Below are positions 17,976 to 26,271 of a stretch of DNA of 64,000 nucleotides, one piece after another; position 1 is the stretch's first letter; each line of letters starts with the position of its first letter. Position numbers and translations under genes: made by a program. The notes under the pieces are model-generated. The model saw only the letters and a list, made by a program, of their open reading frames with translations, was not told the DNA's origin and did not search any database. The stretch covers positions 124,001 through 188,000 of the forward strand of contig NZ_LMMT01000037.1 of the NCBI RefSeq assembly GCF_001422365.1, given 5' to 3'. The stretch comes from Pseudorhodoferax sp. Leaf265. GTDB taxonomy: Bacteria > Pseudomonadota > Gammaproteobacteria > Burkholderiales > Burkholderiaceae_C.

Positions 17976-18967
17976 CGCGACAGCCCGAAGCACAGGCACC
18001 AGTACACGAGTGCGACGAACAGGTAGCCCTCCAGGTAGAACGGCCGCCAGGTCGGATCGCCGCCCAGCGCCAGGCTGAGCGCCCCGGTCAGCTCGAACAG
18101 GCCGACGATGGTCACGAGCGAGGTGTCCTTGAGCGTGCCCACGGCGTTGTTGGTCAGCGCCGGCACCACCATGCGCAGCGCCTGCGGCAGCACGATGTGG
18201 CGCTGCACCTGCCAGCGCGAGAACCCCATGGCCATGGCCGCGTCGACCTGGCCGCGGGGCACGGCCTGCAGGCCGCCGCGGATGATCTCGGCCAGGTAGG
18301 CCGCCACGAACAGCGCCAGCCCGGCCAGCACACGCAGCAGCACGTCGGGCCGCCAGCCGGCCGGCCACAGCAGCGGCAGCAGGTAGGAGGCCATGAACAG
18401 CACCGAGATCAGCGGCACGCCGCGCACGAGCTCGATGGTGCCGGCCGAGAGCAGCCGCGCCGGCCACCAGGACGCGCGCCGCGCCAGCGCCAGCGCCAGC
18501 GCGAGCGGAAAGGCCAGCGCCAGGCCCACCACGGCCAGCCCGATGGTCAGCGGCAGCCCGCCCCAGCGGTTGGTCGGCACGTGGGCCAGGCCCAGCGCGC
18601 CGCCGCCCATCAGCAGCACGGTCAGCGCCAGCACGACCAGCCACAGCGGCGCCAGCCACCAGCGCCAGCTGCGCGGCCAGGCCGACAGCAGCGTGGTGAT
18701 GGAGAGCAGCGCCGTGGCCAGGGCCGGGCGCCATTGTTCCTCGAACGGGTAGCGACCGAACAGCAGCGGCCGCCACTTCTCGGCCACCACGCCCCAGCAG
18801 GCGCCATGCTCAAGTGCGCGGCAGGCCGCGGCATCGGGCCGGAAGATGGCCTGCAGCAGCGCCCAGTTCAGCGCGTGCCAGCCAGCCCAGGCCAGCAGCG
18901 CGAGCAGCACGGCCGTGACCAGCGCGCGCGCCGGCGAGCCGAACAGTTCGGCCTTCCAGCCGTTCAT
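17921..18967 (-). CDS. aapM: Amino-acid ABC transporter permease AapM
   Basis: A 348-aa polar-amino-acid ABC permease. Hydrophobic segments run through most of the chain. The EAA-type cytoplasmic loop is visible near AAMAMGFSRWQVQRHIVLPQALRMVVPAL. The extended N-terminal half with a large periplasmic region before the core (FRPDAAACRALEHGACW) is typical of AapM rather than shorter HisQM/GlnP permeases. It is the last gene of aapJQM on the minus strand, 14 nt after aapQ. No aapP ATPase follows; instead the gene runs into the convergent sigma-54 activator. Confidence 0.9.
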   Translation of the reverse strand: MNGWKAELFGSPARALVTAVLLALLAWAGWHALNWALLQAIFRPDAAACRALEHGACWGVVAEKWRPLLFGRYPFEEQWRPALATALLSITTLLSAWPRSWRWWLAPLWLVVLALTVLLMGGGALGLAHVPTNRWGGLPLTIGLAVVGLALAFPLALALALARRASWWPARLLSAGTIELVRGVPLISVLFMASYLLPLLWPAGWRPDVLLRVLAGLALFVAAYLAEIIRGGLQAVPRGQVDAAMAMGFSRWQVQRHIVLPQALRMVVPALTNNAVGTLKDTSLVTIVGLFELTGALSLALGGDPTWRPFYLEGYLFVALVYWCLCFGLSRYSAWLERRLAADSPNSL

Positions 18968-18981
18968 GGTGCCTGTCCCGC

Positions 18982-19971
18982 TCACCGCCAGCCCCGCAGC
19001 GCGACGCGCGCGTTGTAGACGTTCATCGCGGCCGAGATCAGCAGCGAGAGCACGAGGTAGACCGCCATCACGATGGCGATGCACTCGAAGGCCCGGCCCG
19101 TGGAGTTCAGCGAGGTGTTGGCCACCGACACCAGCTCGGGATAGCCCACGGCCACGGCCAGCGAGGAGTTCTTGACCAGGCTCAGCAGCTGGTTGGTCAG
19201 CGCCGGCACGATCACGCGCAGCGCCTGCGGCAGCACCACCAGGCGCAGCTGCTGGCCCGGCTGCATGCCCAGGGCCTGGGCCGCGAGCTTCTGGCCGGCC
19301 GCCACCGAGCCGATGCCGGCGCGCACGATCTCGGCCACGAAGGCCGCCGTGTAGAGCGCCAGGCCCAGCACGATGGTGAGGTACTCCGGGCTCAGCGCGG
19401 CGCCGCCGATCACGTTGAAGGCCGTGGGCTCGGGCCAGTCCAGCCGGCTGGGCCAAAAGGCGCCGTCCTCGCGCACCGGCCAGGGCAGCGACAGCCCGCC
19501 CTTGCTGAGCCACCAGCCTGGCAGCAACTGCACGGGCTCGGTGGAATCGGGCAGCAGGTGCGTGAGCGCGAAGTACAGCATCAGCAGTTGCACCAGCAGC
19601 GGCACGTTGCGCAGCGTTTCCACATAGGCCGTGCAGAGCGCTCGCACGAGCAGGTGCGAGGTGAGCCGGCCGACGCCGAGCAGGGTGCCCAGCACCACGG
19701 CCAGCAGCGCAGCCGGCACGGCCGCGCGCACGGTGTTGACGAGGCCGGCCATGAAGGCACGCGCATAGCTGTCGCCCGAGTCGAAGGCCAGCCAGCCCTC
19801 GGCAATGCCGAAGCCGGCCGGCTGCTGCAGGAAGCCGAACTGGGCGGCCAGCCAGGCCCACAGGCTGCTCACGCCGGGCACGGCACGCAGCAGCCACAGG
19901 GCGATGGCCGCCACCGTGAACGCCAGCAGCGCCCACAGCGCTGCGGGCACGTTGACCCGCGCGGCCTGCAT
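18982..19971 (-). CDS. aapQ: Amino-acid ABC transporter permease AapQ
   Basis: A membrane permease of about 329 residues with the HisM-type core (TAYVETLRNVPLLVQLLMLYF) and the EAA loop near AAQALGMQPGQQLRLVVLPQALRVIVPAL. A periplasmic insertion between early helices (DSTEPVQLLPGWWLSKGG) is characteristic of AapQ. It would pair with AapM as the channel for broad-range L-amino-acid uptake. Start is uncertain: ATG 19971 leaves seven residues before helix 1, while an in-frame ATG at 20055 adds 28. Three hairpins separate it from aapJ. Confidence 0.88.
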   Translation of the reverse strand: MQAARVNVPAALWALLAFTVAAIALWLLRAVPGVSSLWAWLAAQFGFLQQPAGFGIAEGWLAFDSGDSYARAFMAGLVNTVRAAVPAALLAVVLGTLLGVGRLTSHLLVRALCTAYVETLRNVPLLVQLLMLYFALTHLLPDSTEPVQLLPGWWLSKGGLSLPWPVREDGAFWPSRLDWPEPTAFNVIGGAALSPEYLTIVLGLALYTAAFVAEIVRAGIGSVAAGQKLAAQALGMQPGQQLRLVVLPQALRVIVPALTNQLLSLVKNSSLAVAVGYPELVSVANTSLNSTGRAFECIAIVMAVYLVLSLLISAAMNVYNARVALRGWR

Positions 19972-20113
19972 CAACCGTTCGTCGTGCGACGCGACAGAAA
20001 TGGCCGCCAGCAGCGGCCCAGTGGCAGCGCTGCAAGAGGCCGCGGAGCAGGCCATGCCAGCAGACGCTTTGGCCCGGGCTCTGCCCGGCCGCTGGCGTGC
20101 CTTGCAGGCCGCA

Positions 20114-20196
20114 GCAGTGCCAGAGGCACTGCTTCCTCGGGCTGTCCAAGCCTGCGCAGGCAGGCTTGGAGCCGCAGCCCTCGGCCCCTGGAGGGG
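20114..20196. repeat. Three consecutive hairpins between aapJ and aapQ
   Basis: Three perfect inverted repeats lie in a row. GCAGTGCC/GGCACTGC has a 3-nt loop (20114-20132). CCAAGCCTGC/GCAGGCTTGG has a 4-nt loop (20146-20169). CCCCT/AGGGG has a 2-nt loop (20185-20196). There is no T-run on the minus strand. They lie within the 268-bp non-coding stretch 19972-20239 in the middle of the operon. The likely effect is partial termination or mRNA stabilisation favouring the binding protein. Confidence 0.7.
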
Positions 20197-20239
20197 GATG
20201 GAAAGGCTACACGCAGTGAGCCATTCAAACGGGGTAGGT

Positions 20240-21271
20240 TCATCTCACCGGCATGGCGTACAGCAGGCCGCCCCTGTTCCACAGGTTGTTGAAGCCGCGC
20301 GGCAGCTGCAGGGCCGACTTGGGACCGACGTTGCGCTCGAACATCTCGCCGTGGTTGCCCACGGCCTTGATGGCGTGGTAGGACCAGTCCTTGTCCAGGC
20401 CGAGCAGCTTGCCCAGATCGTCCCCCGTGCCGACCAGCCGCTGCTGCGCGGGGTCCTTGCTGTTGCTGCGCAGCTGGTCGATGTTGGCCTGCGTGATGCC
20501 GAGTTCCTCGGCTTCGATCAGCGCATTGGGCACCCACTTGACGATGGCGAACCATTCGTCGTCGCCGCGCTTGACGGCCGGGGCCAGCGGCTCCTTGGAG
20601 ATCAGGTCGGGCAGGATGAGGTAGTCGTCGGGGTTCGGCGCTTCCTTGTTGCGCAGGCCCGCCAGCGCCGAGGTGTCGGTCGTGAAGGCCTGGCAGCGGC
20701 CCGAGAAGAAGGCCTTGAACGAGGCCTCGAAGCTCTCGAAAACGACGGTCTTGACCGGGATGCCCTGGGCCTTGGACCACTCGGCCACGTTTTTCTCGTT
20801 GGTGGTGCCGGCCTGGGTGCAGATGGTTGCGCCCTTGAGCTGCTTGGCGCTCGTGACCTTGATCTTCTTGGGCACGAGGAAGCCCTGGCCATCGTAGTAG
20901 TTGATGGTCGTGAAATTGAGGCCCAGGGATGCGTCGCGCGTGAGGTTCCAGGTGGTGTTGCGCGTGAGGATGTCGACCTCGCCGGCCTGCAGCGCGGCGA
21001 AGCGCTGCTGCGAGTTCAGCGGCACGAACTCGGCCTTCTTCGCATCGCCCAGCACGGCAGCGGCGATGGCGCGGCAGGTGTCCACATCCAGGCCCGACCA
21101 GTTGCCCTGGGTGTCGGGGGCCGAGAAGCCGGCGACGCCATTCGTCACGCCGCACTTGACGGTGCCGCGCGCCTTGACGGCGTCCAGCGTCTTGCCGGCC
21201 TGGGCGGTGGTGGAGGCCAGGGCCAGCAGCAGGGCGCCGGCGGCCAGGGCCACGGGGGGGAGCTTGCGCAT
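20240..21271 (-). CDS. aapJ: Amino-acid ABC transporter periplasmic binding protein AapJ
   Basis: The protein has 343 residues. A signal peptide (ALAAGALLLALASTTAQA) precedes a family 3 solute-binding protein with the AapJ pattern TLDAVKARGTVKCGVTNG, GLDVDTCRAIAAAVLGD and EVDILTRNTTWNLTRDASLG. It delivers L-amino acids to AapQM. Family members have about 340 residues, as here. It is the first gene of the operon; the terminator at 21424-21462 upstream insulates it from phoX. Hairpins downstream suggest higher expression than the permeases. Confidence 0.92.
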   Translation of the reverse strand: MRKLPPVALAAGALLLALASTTAQAGKTLDAVKARGTVKCGVTNGVAGFSAPDTQGNWSGLDVDTCRAIAAAVLGDAKKAEFVPLNSQQRFAALQAGEVDILTRNTTWNLTRDASLGLNFTTINYYDGQGFLVPKKIKVTSAKQLKGATICTQAGTTNEKNVAEWSKAQGIPVKTVVFESFEASFKAFFSGRCQAFTTDTSALAGLRNKEAPNPDDYLILPDLISKEPLAPAVKRGDDEWFAIVKWVPNALIEAEELGITQANIDQLRSNSKDPAQQRLVGTGDDLGKLLGLDKDWSYHAIKAVGNHGEMFERNVGPKSALQLPRGFNNLWNRGGLLYAMPVR

Positions 21272-21423
21272 GAGTCGATTCCTCGTCGAAGGGAAAGGCC
21301 GGCGACGTCGCCAGCCGGATGGCGCGGCAGTTTACGTGGCGCGCAGCCTCGACGTCGGAGCAGTTTCGCGAGCGGCCGGCCGGCCAGGGCGGTCGCGGTC
21401 GAGACCGGATTGCCATCCCGAGA

Positions 21424-21462
21424 CAAAAAAGCCTGCCCCGGCGGATGCCGGGACAGGCTTTT
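21424..21462 (-). terminator. Rho-independent terminator of phoX
   Basis: On the minus strand AAAAGCCTG.CCCGGC pairs with GCCGGG.CAGGCTTTT around a 4-nt loop with one internal mismatch, followed by a T-run. It starts 27 nt after the phoX stop. Symmetry (A-run on the other side) means it could also stop plus-strand transcripts. Confidence 0.88.
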
Positions 21463-21489
21463 GGCGTATGCGCCCGAAGGCGTTCGGGT

Positions 21490-23448
21490 TCAGTCGCCCA
21501 GCTTGGGCTGCAGCGGCGTGGCCGTCAGGTAGCCGACGGCGGCGCTGTGCTTGTTGTCGTAGTTGGTGTTGATGAGCGCGTCGATCTGGTTCTTCAGCGT
21601 GGCGTTCAGTGCCGGGAAGCGGTTCCACTCGTCACCGGCGTGCTGGAAGTTGCTCATGATGTAGGTCCAGCCGTTGATCTCGTCCACCGCGTGCAGGCCG
21701 GTCGACTCGGCGCCGGCCGGGCAGGACAGCAGCCGCTCCAGCGCCTTGGTGTCCACGTTGTAGGCCCACAGGAAGTTGTTCAGGTGGTTGCCGCTGTCCT
21801 CGCCGATGAACAGGGTGCGCAGCTTTTCGGAGAACTTGAGGTTGTCCGGGCTGGCGACCTTGGCCGGGTTGGCGGTGTTGCCCAGGCTGTCGGCCGCGAT
21901 GTCCTCGCCGCGCAGCAGCAGGCGCGATTGCGTCGGCACCCACTCGCTGTTGATCGCGTTGCCGCCCTTGTCCTTCTGGCCCGCGGCCATGTCGTGCGCC
22001 AGCACGCCACCGGCCACGATCTTCGGGAAGGCCACGTTGTTGGCTTCCACGTAGCCCGAGCCACCCACGACCATGGAGTCCTGGATGTTGGCCAGGGCCG
22101 AGTAGGCGACCTTGTCCTTGGCGTTGGCCGTCGTGCCTTCCATCTTGGTGAAGGCCATGCTGCCGCCCATCAGAGCTGCATAGCGGTGCGTCTCGAGGAA
22201 CGCGGCGGCCTTCTCCTGGACGGCCTTCAGGCGCACCCAGGCGGTCTTCTTGTTCAGCACGATCTTGGTGTAGCTCGCGTCGCCCGGATCGGTCGTCGTC
22301 GAGTCCATGATGTCGGTGGGCTGGATGTTCGTCACGTTCACGAGATCCTCGATCTCCTTGCTCGTGGCGTGGCCCAGCTTGATCCACTGGATCCTGGCGG
22401 TCGAGGTGTCGGTCAGCTTGTCCAGGTACTTGGCCACGTACAGCGTGCCGGCGGACAGGTCGCGGGCGGTGTCGGCCACGAACATGAAGAAGCCGCCGTT
22501 GGTGGCGTCGTCGCCCATCAGCGCGGTGCGTTCGTCGGGCAGCACATGGATCAGCTCGTGCGAGATGCGGCCCAGGCAGAAGTGCTTCTTGATCGTGGCC
22601 GTGCCGTCGGCCTTGACCGTGACCTCGGGCAGGTGGCCGTAGTTGTAGGCCTTCGCGCTGGTCTCGTTGCCGTAGACGTTCTTGCTGTAGGCCTTGAGCG
22701 TGGCCAGGCTCTGGCCGGCCAGGCCCTGGTTGAAGGCATCGGGCTCGTACTCTTCGCTGGACAGGTGCGTGCCCCAGGGCGACAGGCTGGCGCCGCAGGT
22801 GATCCACAGGCCGTGCACGGACGACGTGTCGACGTTGTGGTACTTGTCCAGGCTCAGGTGGCCGTTGGCGGGGTCCTGCTTGAGCGTCAGCACGGCGATG
22901 GGCGAGGGCAGCGTGCCGTAGGCGCTGGCACCGGACAGGTCGGCCGTCGTGTACTCGAACTGGACCACGGCGAACACCGTGTTGGCCGGCGCGCCCGCCA
23001 CCGTCAGCAGCGAGGTGCCGTCCGGGCAGTCGGAGAAGAACTGGCGTTCCTGGCCCGGAACGCTCTTGTCGATGATGGGCTGGTTGTTGATGTCGTAATA
23101 GCCACCGGCGACGACCTTGGCGCCGCTGGTGCCAGTGACCTGCTGACCCGTCAGGAAGAAGGGCTGGTAGGCCAATTGGTAGGTGGTGCTGGTGCCGTTG
23201 CCGTAGTTCACCTTGAGGCTGGAGCCCACCGTGGTGGTGGCCAGCGCGGCCGGGTTGCTGGCCGCGGGCGCTGCCATGCCCGTGAACATGGCGGAAGAAA
23301 AGCGCAGCTCGTCGTCGTCACCACCGCCGCAGGCGGCCAGCGTGGAGGCGAGCAGGCCGCCGGTACCCAGCGGCAGCATGGGGGCGCCGGCCAGCAGTTG
23401 GAGCATGCGGCGGCGTGACGTGACGGGGGTCGTGGAGGGCATGGACAT
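21490..23448 (-). CDS. phoX: PhoX-type alkaline phosphatase (DUF839)
   Basis: A 652-aa protein with a twin-arginine signal (SRRRMLQLLAG) and, unusually, a lipobox (STLAAC, Cys40) followed by GGGDDDE. It may therefore be a Tat-exported lipoprotein. The PhoX/DUF839 core is seen in CGASLSPWGTHLSSEEYEPD, HEL-containing LGRISHELIHVL, DTARDLSAGTLYVAKY and HAVDEINGWTYIMSNFQHAGDEW. PhoX enzymes are calcium- and iron-dependent phosphatases that release phosphate from organic esters in the periplasm or at the surface. A four-repeat Pho box with a -10 element lies 84 bp upstream, so induction by phosphate starvation through PhoB is expected. ATG 23448 was chosen to keep the RR motif near the N-terminus. 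Confidence 0.9.
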   Translation of the reverse strand: MSMPSTTPVTSRRRMLQLLAGAPMLPLGTGGLLASTLAACGGGDDDELRFSSAMFTGMAAPAASNPAALATTTVGSSLKVNYGNGTSTTYQLAYQPFFLTGQQVTGTSGAKVVAGGYYDINNQPIIDKSVPGQERQFFSDCPDGTSLLTVAGAPANTVFAVVQFEYTTADLSGASAYGTLPSPIAVLTLKQDPANGHLSLDKYHNVDTSSVHGLWITCGASLSPWGTHLSSEEYEPDAFNQGLAGQSLATLKAYSKNVYGNETSAKAYNYGHLPEVTVKADGTATIKKHFCLGRISHELIHVLPDERTALMGDDATNGGFFMFVADTARDLSAGTLYVAKYLDKLTDTSTARIQWIKLGHATSKEIEDLVNVTNIQPTDIMDSTTTDPGDASYTKIVLNKKTAWVRLKAVQEKAAAFLETHRYAALMGGSMAFTKMEGTTANAKDKVAYSALANIQDSMVVGGSGYVEANNVAFPKIVAGGVLAHDMAAGQKDKGGNAINSEWVPTQSRLLLRGEDIAADSLGNTANPAKVASPDNLKFSEKLRTLFIGEDSGNHLNNFLWAYNVDTKALERLLSCPAGAESTGLHAVDEINGWTYIMSNFQHAGDEWNRFPALNATLKNQIDALINTNYDNKHSAAVGYLTATPLQPKLGD

Positions 23449-23515
23449 CGATCTGGTGGCCCGCAAGGAGCCTGTTGTAGTGGTCGTGGATGCAGCACGG
23501 CGTGTGCGCGGCCAG

Positions 23516-23571
23516 ATCGTAGAAGCGCGGTGTGACAGTTCCGTGGCAGGCGGATGGCGGCCAGATGGCAG
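23516..23571 (-). promoter_or_regulatory. Tandem Pho box and -10 element upstream of phoX
   Basis: On the minus strand four heptamers lie at an exact 11-bp period: CTGCCAT, CCGCCAT, CTGCCAC and CTGTCAC (positions 23571-23532), each separated by 4 bp. This is the CTGTCAT-N4 direct-repeat design of PhoB sites. Ten bp after the last repeat comes TACGAT (23521-23516), the spacing expected when PhoB replaces the -35 element. The rest of the 273-bp gap (23449-23721) shows nothing else clear. Confidence 0.8.
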
Positions 23572-23721
23572 TCGGCAGCACAGCGGCGGGGCCGCGGCGC
23601 CCATCTCGGCCAGGTCGGCGTGGGATGCGCATGCCCTTGCGCTTGGGGGCATGGAAGCGGCGGGCTGTCGTCGCCGCCGGCCGGGCGGTGTTCGGTGGCG
23701 GCGTGCCGACGCACGCGCGCG

Positions 23722-24297
23722 TCAGCGCGTTGCGTGCTCGCGGCGCCGGCGCGTCTGCCAGGCCAGGCCGGCCAGCCCCAGGCCGAGCAGGACGGCGCTG
23801 GCCGGCTCGGGCACGGTGCCCGTCACCGGATGGCCATCGTAGAGCGCGTAGCGGATGTGCAGGTCGTAGTACGCACGGTCTGCGACACCGTTGTCGTAGC
23901 CGGTCACGATGGCTTTGACGTAGTTGCCCTGCGTGGTCTGCACGGCGAACACGTCGTCGACCTGCAGCAGGCTGCCGGCGGCGGGCGGGCCTTCGATGGG
24001 ATCGGCCGTGTACACCAGCGCCATGAGCTGGCTCTCGGTGATGGCGTTGAAGTCGACGCTGCCGAACGCGTACAACCGGGCGCTGCTGCTCGGGTAGCCG
24101 GTGTTGAGCGAACGGGCCGTGTTGCTCAGTTGGTTCCAGAACACGTCGGCGTCGTTGAACATCACCTCGACACCCGCGTCGAAGTCGTACTGGAAGGTGC
24201 CTCGGATCTCGGCATCGGCCGTGCGCACCAGCGTGGCATGGGCGCTGCCGGCCAGTGCAATGCCGCACAGCATCGCGGCGGTAATTGGTGGCTTCAT
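23722..24297 (-). CDS. PEP-CTERM sorting-domain protein
   Basis: The protein has 191 residues. A signal peptide (MLCGIALAGSAHA) leads into a beta-rich secreted body of unknown function. The C-terminus has the full exosortase signal: VPEPASAVLLGLGLAGLAW then a basic RRRR cluster. Such proteins are processed by exosortase/archaeosortase-like EpsH enzymes and associated with exopolysaccharide. No exosortase or EPS gene is in this window, so sorting must be served from elsewhere. ATG 24297 is preferred over ATG 24303 because AGGAG then has 8-nt spacing rather than 2. Confidence 0.85.
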   Translation of the reverse strand: MKPPITAAMLCGIALAGSAHATLVRTADAEIRGTFQYDFDAGVEVMFNDADVFWNQLSNTARSLNTGYPSSSARLYAFGSVDFNAITESQLMALVYTADPIEGPPAAGSLLQVDDVFAVQTTQGNYVKAIVTGYDNGVADRAYYDLHIRYALYDGHPVTGTVPEPASAVLLGLGLAGLAWQTRRRREHATR

Positions 24298-24393
24298 GGT
24301 CATTTCTCCTGCGGCGTTCCCGATGCGGGAACGGATTGGCGCAGAACGGAGATTGCCATGAAGCAGGCGCTGCGCACCGGTGCGCGGCGGACA

Positions 24394-24411
24394 GGGTGAC
24401 CGGGGTCACCC
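24394..24411. repeat. 18-bp inverted repeat GGGTGACC-GG-GGTCACCC
   Basis: A perfect 8-bp-arm palindrome with a 2-bp centre in the gap between the PEP-CTERM gene start and the dehydratase stop. No T-run follows. It could be an operator for the PEP-CTERM gene or a weak hairpin at the end of the dehydratase operon. Confidence 0.4.
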
Positions 24412-24429
24412 CGTGCGCCGGGGCGCTTC

Positions 24430-26271
24430 TCAGTGGTTGTCGCGCGGCACGCCGAAGGTGGCGTGGATCTTCTGGTACTTCACGGCCGGCTTGAGCACCA
24501 TGCCGTCCGCCAGCTCGCCGACCACGGCGCGCTGGATCTCCTGCCACGGGGTCTGGCTCGGCGGGAACCGGTAGCCGCCCTGGGCCTCCAGCGCCGCACG
24601 CCGCTTGGCCAGTTCCTCGTCGGAGACCAGCATGTCGGCACGCCGCTTCTTGAGGTCGATGCGCACGCGGTCGCCGGTGCGCAGCAGCGCCAGGTTGCCA
24701 CCCGTCGCGGCCTCGGGGGAGGCGTTCAGGATCGACGGCGAGCCCGAGGTGCCCGACTGCCGGCCGTCCCCGATGCAGGGCAGGGCCGTGACGCCCTTCT
24801 TGAGCAAATAGCTCGGCGCACGCATGTTGACGACCTCGGCGGCGCCCGGATAGCCCACCGGGCCCACGCCGCGCATGAACAGCACGCTCTCGCCCGTGAT
24901 CTTGAGCTTGGGATCGTCGATGCGCGCGTGGTAGTCCTCCGGCCCGTCGAACACCACGGCCGGACCTTCGAAGGCCATCGGGTCGGCCGGGTTCTCCAGG
25001 TAACGCTGGCGGAACTCGGGCGTGATCACGCTGGTCTTCATGATGGCCGAGTCGAACAGGTTGCCCTTGAAGTTCAGGAAGCCCGCGTCCTTCTTGAGCG
25101 GCTTGGCGAAGGGCAGGATCACGTCGCGGTCGCTGCTGAACTTGCCCGTGCAGTTGTCGATCAGCGTCTTGCCGTTGGCTGTGATCGCGGGCTGGATCTT
25201 GTCCTTGGCGATGAGCTCGGCCACCACGGCCGGCAGGCCGCCCGCGCGGTAGTAGTCCTCGGCCAGGTACTTGCCCGCCGGTTGCAGGTTCACGATCAGC
25301 GGCACCTTGTAGCCGTGCTTCTCCCAGTCGTCGTTGGACAGCGGCACGCCGATGTGCTTGGCGATCGCGTTCAGATGCACCGGCGCATTGGTCGAGCCGC
25401 CGATGGCCGAGTTGATGACGATGGCGTTCTCGAAGGCCGCGCGCGTCATGATGTCCGAGGGCTTCAGGTCCTCGCGCACCATCTCGACGATGCGCTTGCC
25501 CGTGAGGTAGGCCATTTCCTGGCGGTCGCGGTAGGGCGCCGGAATCGCGGCGGCGCCCGGCAGCGTCATGCCCAGGGCCTCGGCCAGCGCGTTCATCGTC
25601 GAGGCCGTGCCCATGGTGTTGCAGTGGCCCGTGGACGGCGCCGAGGAGGCCACGAGCTTCAAGAACTCCGGATAGCCGATCTCGCCCGCGGCCATGAGTT
25701 CGCGCGCCTTCCAGACGATGGTGCCCGAGCCCGTGCGCTCGCCCTGGAACCAGCCGTTCAGCATCGGGCCGCTGTTGAGCGCGATGGCCGGGATGTCCAC
25801 CGTGGCCGCGGCCATGAGCTGGGCCGGCGTGGTCTTGTCGCAGCCCGTGGTCAGCACGCAGCCGTCGATCGGGTAGCCGTACAGGATCTCGACCAGCGAC
25901 AGGTACTGCAGGTTGCGGTCCAGCGAGGCGGTGGGGCGCTTGCAGGTCTCCTGGATCGGGTGGATCGGAAACTCGAAGGCGATGCCGCCCGCGTCGCGGA
26001 TGCCTTCCTTGACGCGCTCGGCCAGCACGATGTGGTGGCGGTTGCAGGGCGCGATGTCCGAGCCGGTCTGGGCGATGCCGATGATCGGCCGGCCCGACTG
26101 CAGCTCCTCGAACGACAGGCCGAAGTTCATGGTGCGCTCGATGTAGAGCGCCGTCATGTCGGCGTTGGACGGGTTGTCGAACCATGCCTGCGAGCGCAGC
26201 CGCTGCGACGCTTTGCCGGCGGCCTTCCTGGCGGCCTTGTTCTTCTTCATCGTGGATTCCTTCTTGCTCAT
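24430..26271 (-). CDS. IlvD/Edd-family sugar-acid dehydratase, D-xylonate dehydratase type
   Basis: A 613-aa protein. Three conserved cysteines for the iron-sulfur cluster lie at about 76 ([10 protein letters not shown]), 144 ([11 protein letters not shown]) and 217 ([13 protein letters not shown]). The [24 protein letters not shown] opening and the KYQKI...PRDNH ending match the D-xylonate dehydratase (XylD/YagF) branch rather than the amino-acid IlvD. It removes water from an aldonate to give a 2-keto-3-deoxy acid. A Lys/Ala-rich N-terminus of about 20 residues is an extension. ATG overlaps the DenD-like gene stop (ATGA). Exact aldonate is not proven; related enzymes accept several. Confidence 0.85.
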   Translation of the reverse strand: MSKKESTMKKNKAARKAAGKASQRLRSQAWFDNPSNADMTALYIERTMNFGLSFEELQSGRPIIGIAQTGSDIAPCNRHHIVLAERVKEGIRDAGGIAFEFPIHPIQETCKRPTASLDRNLQYLSLVEILYGYPIDGCVLTTGCDKTTPAQLMAAATVDIPAIALNSGPMLNGWFQGERTGSGTIVWKARELMAAGEIGYPEFLKLVASSAPSTGHCNTMGTASTMNALAEALGMTLPGAAAIPAPYRDRQEMAYLTGKRIVEMVREDLKPSDIMTRAAFENAIVINSAIGGSTNAPVHLNAIAKHIGVPLSNDDWEKHGYKVPLIVNLQPAGKYLAEDYYRAGGLPAVVAELIAKDKIQPAITANGKTLIDNCTGKFSSDRDVILPFAKPLKKDAGFLNFKGNLFDSAIMKTSVITPEFRQRYLENPADPMAFEGPAVVFDGPEDYHARIDDPKLKITGESVLFMRGVGPVGYPGAAEVVNMRAPSYLLKKGVTALPCIGDGRQSGTSGSPSILNASPEAATGGNLALLRTGDRVRIDLKKRRADMLVSDEELAKRRAALEAQGGYRFPPSQTPWQEIQRAVVGELADGMVLKPAVKYQKIHATFGVPRDNH

